A DNA stretch of 31,834 nucleotides from Promethearchaeota archaeon (lineage in GTDB: Archaea > Asgardarchaeota > Lokiarchaeia > Sigyniarchaeales > SOKP01): assembly GCA_030615145.1 (NCBI GenBank), contig JAUWZT010000005.1, positions 1-31,834 of the forward strand, read 5' to 3'. Below, piece by piece: positions 1-7,900 of the stretch; the stretch's first letter is position 1, and every line of letters starts with the position of its first letter. Both the position numbers and the translations under genes were made by a program. The notes beneath the pieces were generated by a model. The model did not search any database and was not told the DNA's origin. It saw only the letters and a program-made list of their open reading frames with translations.

Positions 1-2
1 TT

Positions 3-476
3 GGCGCAGGAACGGGCAGACTATCGATTTCTTGCGCGTACCTTCAAGCTAAGTATGTTTTAAGCATTGATATAGATTTGGACGCGGTAAAGATTTTAAA
101 AGGAAATGTTAAAGATTTGGACCTTGAAGCTGTAATTTTACCCATTTGCGCTGATATTAATAGGTTTGAAATCTCAGCGCAATTATTTCCTAAAGAGTTA
201 AATATCACGACAATTATGAACCCTCCTTTTGGAGTGCAAAAAAAAACCGCAGATAGATTTTTTTTACAAAAAGCCTTCTCTTTCTCGGATGTAGTTTATT
301 CGATTCATTTAGCTAATGAAAAATTTCATAATTTTATATCTAAATTTGTAAGCTCAAAAAACTGGAGTATTAATTACGTATTACCTTTTAATTTAGTTTT
401 AGAAAGGTCTTTTCCGTTCCATACAAAAAAGACAAAAAAAGTTGCTGTAAATGTTTATAGATTTATCAAAAATTAA
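3..476 (+). CDS. METTL5-like RNA N6-adenine methyltransferase, 5' end missing
   Basis: The reading frame is open to the left edge, so the N terminus lies outside the window; the visible part is about 157 codons. It begins with a SAM-binding motif I (GAGTGRLSI) followed by an acidic strand (SIDID), then carries the catalytic NPPFG motif of N6-adenine methyltransferases and a C-terminal core ending in a basic patch (HTKKTKK) and a beta strand. This arrangement fits the METTL5/COG2263 family of predicted RNA methylases, whose eukaryotic member methylates an adenine of 18S rRNA. The rRNA target here is inferred from the family. A TTG at position 78 could be mistaken for a start, but the SAM motif upstream in the same frame shows it is internal. 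It is convergent with enolase, 26 bp apart. Confidence 0.85.
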   Translation, partial: GAGTGRLSISCAYLQAKYVLSIDIDLDAVKILKGNVKDLDLEAVILPICADINRFEISAQLFPKELNITTIMNPPFGVQKKTADRFFLQKAFSFSDVVYSIHLANEKFHNFISKFVSSKNWSINYVLPFNLVLERSFPFHTKKTKKVAVNVYRFIKN

Positions 477-493
477 AAAAATTAAAAAAAAAA
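474..493 (-). terminator. Poly-T tract downstream of enolase
   Basis: The gap between the convergent methyltransferase and enolase genes holds runs of six or more and of ten A on the plus strand, which read as U-tracts on the enolase transcript. Archaeal RNA polymerase terminates on such tracts without needing a hairpin. The assignment is from composition and position only. Confidence 0.4.
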
Positions 494-502
494 TAGATTT
501 AA

Positions 503-1807
503 TTATTGAAATTTTTTCCAAGAATCTAAATGTTTAGGATAATTAGCATTTGCCCCTAAGAATTCCTCAATTCTTAATAACTGGTTATATTTACAATTTC
601 GATCAGATCTTGCCGTTGCGCCCGTTTTTAATTGTCCTGTGCAAAGTCCAACTGCTAAATCTGCTATGAAGGGATCTTCAGTTTCGCCCGAACGATGGGA
701 AACCATCACATTAAATCCATTTTTGAAAGACATTTTTGCAGCATTTATTGCCTCAGTTAGCGAACCAATTTGATTTACTTTTAATAACAACGCATTTCCC
801 GCTTTTTCTTTGATTGCCTTTTCAAGTATTTTTATATTAGTAACTGTAAGGTCATCATCTACAATTTGTATTGATTTATCGACTTTTGCAGTTAAATTGG
901 CAAAACCACTAAACGCTTTTTCATCAAATGGATCTTCTATTGACTTGAATGGATAATCATTAATTAAGTCAAGATAATATTGTAATAGTTCCCCTTCAGT
1001 TAACTTCTTACCGTCAATATTGTATGTGCCATCCTCAAAAAATTCACTCGCAGCTGCATCCATTCCTAGGAAAAAATCGGTTCCCATTGAAAAGCCCGCT
1101 TCCTCAATTGCTTCTATGATAACCTCTATGGCATCTCTAGTTAAGGATAAGTTAGGAGCGAAGCCACCCTCATCACCCACATTAGTTGCTGAAGGTCCAT
1201 ATTTTTTAGCTAATAACTTCTTTAATATTTGATACACCTCTGAGACGTTTTGGATTGCTTGAGCGAAATTTGGTGCTCCTACGGGTAATATCATAAATTC
1301 TTGTATCGATAAATTATTGCCCGCATGTTCTCCCCCATTTATAACATTGCAGCATGGTAATGGTAATAAGAAATCTTTTCGAGTCTTATTATATGCTAAT
1401 TCATGGAGATGAGCGAATAATGGTTTCTCAGATAGAAGCGCAGCTAACTTTGCAACAGCTAAAGACACTGAAAGTATTGCATTGGCACCTAAGTTGCTTT
1501 TGTTTTCCGTGCCATCAATTGCAATCATCTCCTCGTCGATGTTGGTTTGTTCTCGAACATCAAATCCGTTTAATTTTTTCGCTAAAATATCGTTAACATT
1601 TGATACTGCTTTAGTTACGTGTTTACCCAAGAAAGCAGCTCCTCCATCTCTCAATTCAAGAGCCTCTAAAACGCCTGTTGACGCGCCTGAAGGAACATCC
1701 GCTCTTGCATAAATCTTACCTACATTAACATCGGTTTCAACTGTTGGATTTCCACGTGAATCTAAAATCCAACGAGACCTAATTTTTGTAATTTTAAAGT
1801 CTGTCAT
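503..1807 (-). CDS. eno: Enolase (phosphopyruvate hydratase)
   Basis: This 434-residue protein has the usual enolase length and interconverts 2-phosphoglycerate and phosphoenolpyruvate in the cytoplasmic glycolysis/gluconeogenesis pathway. Visible family landmarks are the mobile loop SGASTG (40-45), the GGEHAGN segment (158-164), the catalytic glutamate of GDEGG (E213), the magnesium ligands D250, E291 (SIEDPF) and D318, the catalytic lysine K343 in LLKVNQIG, the enolase signature SHRSGETEDPF (370-380) and K394 in GQLKTG. All expected active-site residues are present, so the enzyme should be active. The ATG start is preceded by AGGA about 10 bases upstream. The gene is divergent from rfcS across a 119-bp AT-rich spacer. 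Confidence 0.98.
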   Translation of the reverse strand: MTDFKITKIRSRWILDSRGNPTVETDVNVGKIYARADVPSGASTGVLEALELRDGGAAFLGKHVTKAVSNVNDILAKKLNGFDVREQTNIDEEMIAIDGTENKSNLGANAILSVSLAVAKLAALLSEKPLFAHLHELAYNKTRKDFLLPLPCCNVINGGEHAGNNLSIQEFMILPVGAPNFAQAIQNVSEVYQILKKLLAKKYGPSATNVGDEGGFAPNLSLTRDAIEVIIEAIEEAGFSMGTDFFLGMDAAASEFFEDGTYNIDGKKLTEGELLQYYLDLINDYPFKSIEDPFDEKAFSGFANLTAKVDKSIQIVDDDLTVTNIKILEKAIKEKAGNALLLKVNQIGSLTEAINAAKMSFKNGFNVMVSHRSGETEDPFIADLAVGLCTGQLKTGATARSDRNCKYNQLLRIEEFLGANANYPKHLDSWKKFQ

Positions 1808-1884
1808 TTTAAAATTTCCTACTCTGTTTATTAAAGTTCTGTAATAATAATAAATAAAGAAACTTTAATTCTTAATAATATTTT

Positions 1885-1892
1885 TTTATATA
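1885..1892 (+). promoter_or_regulatory. TATA-box-like element for rfcS
   Basis: TTTATATA lies 35 bases before the rfcS ATG, in the spacer shared with divergent enolase. With archaeal spacing the transcript would start around 1914-1917, giving a very short leader with no Shine-Dalgarno sequence. The call rests on sequence and spacing alone, in very AT-rich DNA. Confidence 0.4.
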
Positions 1893-1926
1893 TTATTATA
1901 AGCCTTTATTAGAATTTAGTATTTAA

Positions 1927-2898
1927 ATGTCGGCAAATAACAGACCTTGGGTAGAAAAGTATAGACCTCGCCTTTTAGGAGATGTCGTTAATCAAAAGGG
2001 GATTATAAAGCGTTTACAACAATTTATTAAAGATAAATCGATGCCCCACCTTATATTTGCTGGTCCAGCAGGTACTGGGAAAACAACTTCTGCTCTAGCA
2101 ATGGTTAGGGGCCTGTATGGTAGAAAAATGGCGATTAATACTACTTTTTTGGAATTAAATGCAAGCGATGCAAGAGGTATTAATGTTATTAGAACTTACA
2201 TTAAGGATTTTGCAAAAGCAAAACCTCCGTCTGACATACCGTTCAAAATTTTAATCTTAGACGAGGCGGACAATATGACGGCGCCTGCTCAGCAAGCACT
2301 AAGGAGAACAATGGAAAAATACACTAAAAATTGTAGGATGGTTTTAATTTGTAACTATTCTAATAAAATTATCCCACCAATCCAATCAAGATGCGTGGTC
2401 TTCCGCTTTTCCTCTTTGAATAAAGAGGACATTAAAGATAGAGTAAAATTTATCGCCAATCAAGAACAATTGAGCCTAACCCCAGATGGGTTAATTGCTT
2501 TAGTAGATGTATCGAAGGGAGATTGTCGTAGAGCTATAAATTACTTGCAATCTTGTGGTACTATTTCAAAAAAAATCGATCAAGATATAGTTTTTCGTGT
2601 TGCGGGCGAAGTACCATCAGATAAAATAAGAGAAATTTTAAAAACTGCAATTGAAGGGCAATTACAATTTTCCTTGAAATTACTTAACGATATTATAAGA
2701 GAATACGGTTTGTCGGGTATTAATATTATTAAAAATATACATCGAGAGATTTATGACTTACAAATCTCAGAAGACCTGAAAATTGAACTTTCTAAACTAT
2801 TAGCTGAATCTGAATACCGATTAAGCCAAGGAGGTACGGAAGAGATTCAATTACAAGCGTTACTAGCCAATATTGTTATGTTGCATGAAATTAAATAA
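1927..2898 (+). CDS. rfcS: Replication factor C small subunit
   Basis: This 323-residue AAA+ protein is the small subunit of the archaeal clamp loader, which uses ATP to open the PCNA ring and load it at primer-template junctions. The N-terminal RFC box reads WVEKYRP (8-14). Walker A is GPAGTGKT (46-53), Walker B is LILDEADNMT (109-118), and the SRC motif (S154-R155-C156) supplies the arginine finger that acts on the neighbouring subunit. The C-terminal helical collar domain is present and the length is typical (about 320). A large subunit is not in the window. The last 36 bases overlap the convergent TruA-family gene. Confidence 0.97.
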   Translation: MSANNRPWVEKYRPRLLGDVVNQKGIIKRLQQFIKDKSMPHLIFAGPAGTGKTTSALAMVRGLYGRKMAINTTFLELNASDARGINVIRTYIKDFAKAKPPSDIPFKILILDEADNMTAPAQQALRRTMEKYTKNCRMVLICNYSNKIIPPIQSRCVVFRFSSLNKEDIKDRVKFIANQEQLSLTPDGLIALVDVSKGDCRRAINYLQSCGTISKKIDQDIVFRVAGEVPSDKIREILKTAIEGQLQFSLKLLNDIIREYGLSGINIIKNIHREIYDLQISEDLKIELSKLLAESEYRLSQGGTEEIQLQALLANIVMLHEIK

Positions 2899-3726
2899 TT
2901 TTTTTTTTAAAGCGAATTTTTGCTCTTGTTCTCTAAAATATTTATCCCTTCTCTCTTTTGATTTATTATCGATTAAGAAACTTACATTATTACCATAGTT
3001 GATATCCCACAAGATCAATCCAAAAGGATCAGCAGGTTGATAAGAGATATCTTTGGATGGGTCAAATAAATCTATAAATTCTTCATAGCTGATTTTACCA
3101 AATCCTACTTCTAAAATCTTAGTTACCATTCGTCTTATTTGTTGTCTTAGAAAAGCTCTGCTTTTAAAATCGAAAATAATAAAATTACCTTCTATATTAA
3201 TTGATGTCGAAATCATATCTCTAATATTTTTTACTTTTTCTTTTCCTGACTTAGAAAAATTTTTAAAGTTATGTCGTCCCTCTAGAGCTTTACATACCTT
3301 TTTCATCTCCTTAAAATTAACTATGGAGTCGTTTTTAATGATAGCTTTTGGATATGGCATAATATATTTGTAATGCCTAAACTGTGCGTTATATCTTGAT
3401 AAAAAGTCAGTTGGAACTTTTGAATAAGCCCAGACGCCAATATTTTTTGGCAAAACAGAATTTATCTCCATCAAAAATATGGGTTTTTTTTCAGTAATAA
3501 AAGAAAATGTAGATCCTCGAGCTGAAACGAACTTATCGGTTCTACTTGCCACCTCGAAACCCGATTTCTTAGGTTCATGGATATAGTTCTTTTCTTGTAA
3601 AGCTGTTAGGAAGCAGTCTTCAATAGTTAAATAATTGGGTTGTCGTTGAGAACCAAAATATTCCTCCGCTCCTATGTAATAAAATTTAAAGAGATGTCTT
3701 GTTTTTTCCATTCCTAATAATTTCAT
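2863..3726 (-). CDS. truA: TruA-family tRNA pseudouridine synthase
   Basis: The 287-residue protein resembles TruA/Pus1-type enzymes, which isomerise uridines, classically U38-40 of the anticodon arm, to pseudouridine. The fold start (HLFKFYYIGAEEYFGSQRQP region) and the catalytic loop SRTDKFVSA are visible; the aspartate of RTD is the nucleophile. The loop departs from the usual RTDxGVHA form: glycine is replaced by phenylalanine and histidine by serine. Conserved downstream elements include GRHNFKNFSK and the RQQIRRM helix. I start at the ATG at 3726; the next ATG at 3711 is also plausible, and a TTG at 3774 extends the frame but lies outside the recognisable domain. The gene ends inside the 3' end of rfcS, a 36-bp convergent overlap. 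Family assignment is firm; the exact target uridine is not. Confidence 0.88.
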   Translation of the reverse strand: MKLLGMEKTRHLFKFYYIGAEEYFGSQRQPNYLTIEDCFLTALQEKNYIHEPKKSGFEVASRTDKFVSARGSTFSFITEKKPIFLMEINSVLPKNIGVWAYSKVPTDFLSRYNAQFRHYKYIMPYPKAIIKNDSIVNFKEMKKVCKALEGRHNFKNFSKSGKEKVKNIRDMISTSINIEGNFIIFDFKSRAFLRQQIRRMVTKILEVGFGKISYEEFIDLFDPSKDISYQPADPFGLILWDINYGNNVSFLIDNKSKERRDKYFREQEQKFALKKKLFNFMQHNNIG

Positions 3727-3843
3727 CTTTAAAATTATATTAATTTTATGTATGAAATCGGAATTTTCGAACAAATTAAACTCATGTTATAATATTGAGA
3801 TTAATTAATTTATCAAAAAATAAGCTTTTAATTTAATTTAACA

Positions 3844-3855
3844 TTTATATTTTTA
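3844..3855 (+). promoter_or_regulatory. TATA-like element upstream of the oligosaccharyltransferase
   Basis: TTTATATTTTTA sits about 50 bases before the ATG at 3904, giving an expected leader of roughly 25 bases that contains the purine run AGAAAGAGAA. It is the most TATA-like stretch in the 177-bp divergent spacer. Support is positional only. Confidence 0.3.
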
Positions 3856-3903
3856 AATTTCATATGATAATTTCAGTTCATTAAAAGTGTTTAGAAAGAG
3901 AAT

Positions 3904-6900
3904 ATGTCCAAAATTTATTCATCATTAAAAAACTCACGAGATCGTTTAAGAGCGAGTATTACAATAAAAACATATAATGTTTTATTTTTCTCCGCATTAT
4001 TATTAGTTTTATTTTTAACTATATTGATTCGACTTTCACCAGTTGCATCGGGGAATTACTTAATTAAAGCTTTTGACCCGTGGATACAATATTACAACGC
4101 CGAATACCTAGCAACACACTCTGTTTTCGATTATTTTAATTGGGTTGATTATAAAAGTTGGTATCCAGAGGGATACGCTCGTGGAAATCTTAGACCTGGG
4201 TTAACATTCACCGTAGTAGCTATATTTCAAATAATTAATTCAATTGGAATTCCAATATCCCTTTATGATGTTTGTTTCTATTTTCCCGCTTTTATGGGCG
4301 GAGCTTCTGTTTTAGCGATCTACCTTTTGGGAAAAGAAGTGCTAGACCGAAGATGTGGGCTAGTGGCTGCGTTCTTCTTGGCGTTTAATCCGGGGTTTAT
4401 GCAACGAACAATGGCGGGCTTTTTTGATAATGAAACAATTGGTGTATTTGCAACTCTCATGACATTATATTTCTTTGTTAAAACTTTACGAACAGGTAAA
4501 ATCCTCGATTCTTTTTTGGGCGGTTTATTTTTAGGATATTTAGCCTTGAGCTGGGGTGGATATAATTTTGTATACTTAATTCTACCCATGGTATGTGGTA
4601 TTATAATCTTACTCAAAAAGTACGACTCAAATGTCTTAATAGCGTATGCAGGAGTCGAAGGTGTAGGATTATTAGTTTTTTCATATGGTTTTACTTTCAA
4701 ATATACTAGCTTTTTCACTAGTTTGGAACTATTTGGAATTTTTATTTTTACAATATTACTAATCATTTTTCATTTGATTCATATGAAGAAAGGTGATTAT
4801 CCTCGATTATATAACGGCTTATTAGACTTATTAAAATGGGGCTTAATACCGCTTATTGTAGTAGGAGCCATAATTATATGGGTAGCACCTGATTTAATTC
4901 CATTTGGATTTGGGAAAAGATTACTGAGCGTTATAAGTCCTTTGGTTCGAGATAATTTGAATATTGTTGCGTCTGTAGCCGAGCACATGCCAAGTTCTTG
5001 GAGCGTATTCTACTATAATACTTTAATCCCCCTAATGCTTTTACCCCTTGGGTTGTTCTTCTTGTTCAAAAGAGGTAATTCTGCTGATTTTTTATTAATA
5101 ACTTTTATGATTTTGATCTTTTACTTTACCGGTAGTATGATACGAATAATATTATTATTTGCTCCTGCTGCATGCCTGGTAGGTGCCTACGGATTAGTTA
5201 ACATTTTGAAAATTTTTGGCAGTTTTTTTGGAGAAAAAAGAATGGGAATCAGTAGGAAACGAAAACGCCAAGTTAAGAGAATGATAGGGAAATCTGAAAT
5301 TGGCGCGGTTTACTTTATTGTAGGAATAATGTGCCTCACCCAAGTAATCCATGCCTCTAATATGGCTACTTTTCAATTATCACAAAGTCAAATTGCACCA
5401 GGAGATTATCATGATTGGGAAGAAACGCTAACCTGGATGAAAACAAACCTTCCTGGAACGGGGGTTGTCGTGTCGTGGTGGGACTACGGTTATTGGATCA
5501 CTCCAATAGGAAACATGACTACGGTTAACGATAATGGAACAATTAATCAAACGCGGATAGGTATGACGGGAATGGCACTAATGCAAACGAACGAGATATA
5601 TAGCGCCAAAGTTTTTAAAGCACTAAAAGCAGATTATGTCTTAGTCTATTTTGGAATGCTGTATCCGGGTTTAGGCGGTGATGAAGGTAAATGGCCGTGG
5701 ATGGTAAGGATTTGTAACGATAACTACGAAACCTATAAAAATTGGGGCATGGAGGAGGATAATTGGGCCCCAAATTCTGTGTTTGATGAAAGCGAATATT
5801 TTAACACTTCTCTTTCGATGCCAACAGCAAAATGGTTCGATAGTACAATAGTAAAATTAATGTTTTCTGGAATTGAAACTGACCCCCCATCAGACCCAAA
5901 CAACATCGCAACCTTTGAGGAATACTATCGAGCCCAGATTCACTCGAGAACAGATGACGCAGGAGATTTATATGCTATCCACATACCAGAAGATGGAGAA
6001 TACAATTTTGGTGTATTTAGAGAATTATATTTCTCTACAAACGGGATGGTTAAATTATTTAGTCTTGATTATACTGCTTTGGATTCAAGTTTTCAAATAG
6101 AAAACCCCGAAGTATTCGATACTGGTTATGCAACTTTCAAGATAAAAAACACAGGATCGAAAAATTTAACTATTTCCGATGTCAGAATAAATGACGAGAG
6201 TTTTGAATTCGATTTGGGTAAAGGTAGTAGTACACATATACTAAATGCCCATGAAAATGACTTGGTTTGGGTTGATATAAAAACGAGCAATCAATCCTTT
6301 CAAACTAACGATGTCGTAAAAATTACAGTAGAGGCTGAATCAGTAGCCTTGGATAATAAACCTTATCTCTTTACAAATAGTACGAATAATTTCTTTGTTG
6401 AAGAAGCTAGGGAAGGAGATATAAAAATTAATAAACCCAATAGTGAAGTTATCCAAATCAATGCGACTAATAGTGAGATATATCTCGAAGTTGAGAATAC
6501 TGGAGATTCAACCGTGATCTTGAAAGATTTTTATGTAGATAACGAAAATAATACCTTTGTAGATAAGGATTATATATCTGGGACCCCTATATTAGAACCT
6601 GGTCAAAAAGCTTATGTCAAATTAATAAATTCACTAGTTCAGTTTTATCCGTTCAACGGAACTGAACATAAAATAGGTGTTATTACTCCAAATAACATCA
6701 AAGATGAGCTATTATTTACTTCTAATTATGAAGATTTCAAAATTTCAATTGTAGATGAAAGTAGAATTGCATCACCTGAAGCCTTAATTGCTACTCACAG
6801 CGACTTTAGGAAACATATTCCAATTAATTTAGACAATACTTACGCATATACTTACGATAACGGAACTACTATGGTTAATATTAAAATTAAAAACACTGGA

Positions 6901-7776
6901 GACATCATATTAGGACTCGAATCGATAAACATAACAAAATCTACTAATTGGACATCTGGATTAGAATTCGATCCATTTAATTTAAACCCTGGTGAAGAGA
7001 GAAGCATAACGGTAATTGCCTCCGATTATTTGGTGGATCTAAATGTAAATGACGAGCTCGGAATTATAATCACAGGAAATTTTAATGGCTCTACCAAAGC
7101 TTCTGATATTGGATTTGTGCATACAATCATCGACAAACCAGATATACAAATTATCGACAAAGTCGAAAATCAAACTATATCTTATATTGCCGCTAACGAG
7201 ACAGGTAAAATTTTAATAAAAAACACTGGAGACAAGTCAATAACTTTAGATAAATTATATCTAAATACCACAACTATGTTATCATTTGATAGCGATGTAA
7301 ATTTTGAATATGGAGATATATCTCTAGATGTTCAAGAATGCGCTTTAGTATCTTTTAATATTGCGGGGTTGATGTTAAATGAGTCTAATATCGTTAATGT
7401 CAATATAACAACTAACACTACCGCTCAAGTTTCCATGAATTTCTCTGCATCTGTAGATTCATCCCTTTACGATATAAATATTAACGATGCTGGAACAACA
7501 GCATCAGATCTTCAAAATGTAATAATTACGATAGAAAATAACGGATTATTCACTGTTACAGTACATTCAGTTTATATTAATGACACATTTATCCCATTGA
7601 ATAGTTTTACTGAGGGTATTTATGAAATCGGAGTAGGAAATTCAATTCAACTAACAATTAGCATGAATGATCTAGAAAGTATAATTGGCCCCGTTAATTT
7701 TGGAGAAATTTTAAAAATATTAGTTCGAACCAAAGAAGGAGCAGAAGATATCCACGAAGAAACTGTAGTTAATTAA
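3904..7776 (+). CDS. aglB: STT3/AglB oligosaccharyltransferase with long repeat-bearing C-terminal region
   Basis: This 1290-residue membrane protein is the catalytic oligosaccharyltransferase, which moves a lipid-linked glycan onto Asn-X-Ser/Thr sites outside the membrane. The N-terminal half (about 25-480) is a series of hydrophobic helices. Catalytic landmarks are the first acidic motif at D58 (KAFDPW), the second around DNE 175-177, the SVAEHMP loop (357-363, matching the SVSE motif, E360), R414, the sequon-recognition motif WWDYG (525-529), and DSTIVKLMF (646-654), which resembles the DK/MI motif. After about residue 700 comes an unusually long extracellular tail with at least five spaced copies of an Ig-like strand pattern (IKNTG, VENTG, IKNTG, IKNTG, IENNG near 745, 860, 992, 1104 and 1207). 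AglB proteins are commonly 600-1000 residues, so the tail accounts for the excess. The gene stands alone on its strand. Confidence 0.95.
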   Translation: MSKIYSSLKNSRDRLRASITIKTYNVLFFSALLLVLFLTILIRLSPVASGNYLIKAFDPWIQYYNAEYLATHSVFDYFNWVDYKSWYPEGYARGNLRPGLTFTVVAIFQIINSIGIPISLYDVCFYFPAFMGGASVLAIYLLGKEVLDRRCGLVAAFFLAFNPGFMQRTMAGFFDNETIGVFATLMTLYFFVKTLRTGKILDSFLGGLFLGYLALSWGGYNFVYLILPMVCGIIILLKKYDSNVLIAYAGVEGVGLLVFSYGFTFKYTSFFTSLELFGIFIFTILLIIFHLIHMKKGDYPRLYNGLLDLLKWGLIPLIVVGAIIIWVAPDLIPFGFGKRLLSVISPLVRDNLNIVASVAEHMPSSWSVFYYNTLIPLMLLPLGLFFLFKRGNSADFLLITFMILIFYFTGSMIRIILLFAPAACLVGAYGLVNILKIFGSFFGEKRMGISRKRKRQVKRMIGKSEIGAVYFIVGIMCLTQVIHASNMATFQLSQSQIAPGDYHDWEETLTWMKTNLPGTGVVVSWWDYGYWITPIGNMTTVNDNGTINQTRIGMTGMALMQTNEIYSAKVFKALKADYVLVYFGMLYPGLGGDEGKWPWMVRICNDNYETYKNWGMEEDNWAPNSVFDESEYFNTSLSMPTAKWFDSTIVKLMFSGIETDPPSDPNNIATFEEYYRAQIHSRTDDAGDLYAIHIPEDGEYNFGVFRELYFSTNGMVKLFSLDYTALDSSFQIENPEVFDTGYATFKIKNTGSKNLTISDVRINDESFEFDLGKGSSTHILNAHENDLVWVDIKTSNQSFQTNDVVKITVEAESVALDNKPYLFTNSTNNFFVEEAREGDIKINKPNSEVIQINATNSEIYLEVENTGDSTVILKDFYVDNENNTFVDKDYISGTPILEPGQKAYVKLINSLVQFYPFNGTEHKIGVITPNNIKDELLFTSNYEDFKISIVDESRIASPEALIATHSDFRKHIPINLDNTYAYTYDNGTTMVNIKIKNTGDIILGLESINITKSTNWTSGLEFDPFNLNPGEERSITVIASDYLVDLNVNDELGIIITGNFNGSTKASDIGFVHTIIDKPDIQIIDKVENQTISYIAANETGKILIKNTGDKSITLDKLYLNTTTMLSFDSDVNFEYGDISLDVQECALVSFNIAGLMLNESNIVNVNITTNTTAQVSMNFSASVDSSLYDININDAGTTASDLQNVIITIENNGLFTVTVHSVYINDTFIPLNSFTEGIYEIGVGNSIQLTISMNDLESIIGPVNFGEILKILVRTKEGAEDIHEETVVN
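6100..7700 (+). repeat. Five diverged Ig-like repeats encoded in the aglB tail
   Basis: The protein translated from this part of aglB repeats a beta-sandwich pattern in which a hydrophobic strand ends in a K/E-N-T/N-G turn followed by another strand. The turns fall near residues 745, 860, 992, 1104 and 1207, about 100-130 residues apart, the size of an Ig/CARDB-like domain. Copies are diverged at DNA level, so this is an old domain repetition rather than a recent tandem duplication. Boundaries are approximate. Confidence 0.6.
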
Positions 7777-7796
7777 TTTTTTTTTATTTATTTTTT
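7777..7796 (+). terminator. Poly-T tract after aglB
   Basis: Immediately after the aglB stop codon a 20-base stretch is nearly all T (T9, ATTTA, T6). A U-rich tract without a hairpin is the usual form of archaeal intrinsic terminator. Position directly after a stop supports the call. Confidence 0.5.
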
Positions 7797-7831
7797 AGAA
7801 AAAATCATAAGTTATGTTTGATTAAAAAATC

Positions 7832-7850
7832 TATAGACCTATCGTCTATA
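7832..7850. promoter_or_regulatory. Perfect 7-bp inverted repeat upstream of uvrB
   Basis: TATAGAC and GTCTATA face each other across a 5-base loop (CTATC), ending 50 bases before the uvrB ATG. In a spacer otherwise made of A/T runs this dyad stands out. It could be an operator for a dimeric regulator of uvrBA or a short hairpin in the transcript. No regulator is known for it. Confidence 0.3.
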
Positions 7851-7900
7851 AATTGGATTCAACTTCATCTTAATTAACTTTAAAATTTGGTGCTTAACTT

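Noticed and set aside
78..80. TTG as the start of the methyltransferase
   Set aside because: The SAM-binding GAGTGRLSI motif lies upstream in the same frame, so the gene begins outside the window.
4320..4766. 148-codon open frame antisense to aglB
   Set aside because: It lies wholly opposite conserved membrane helices of aglB and is rich in Lys/Pro/Asn as expected of a complement artefact.
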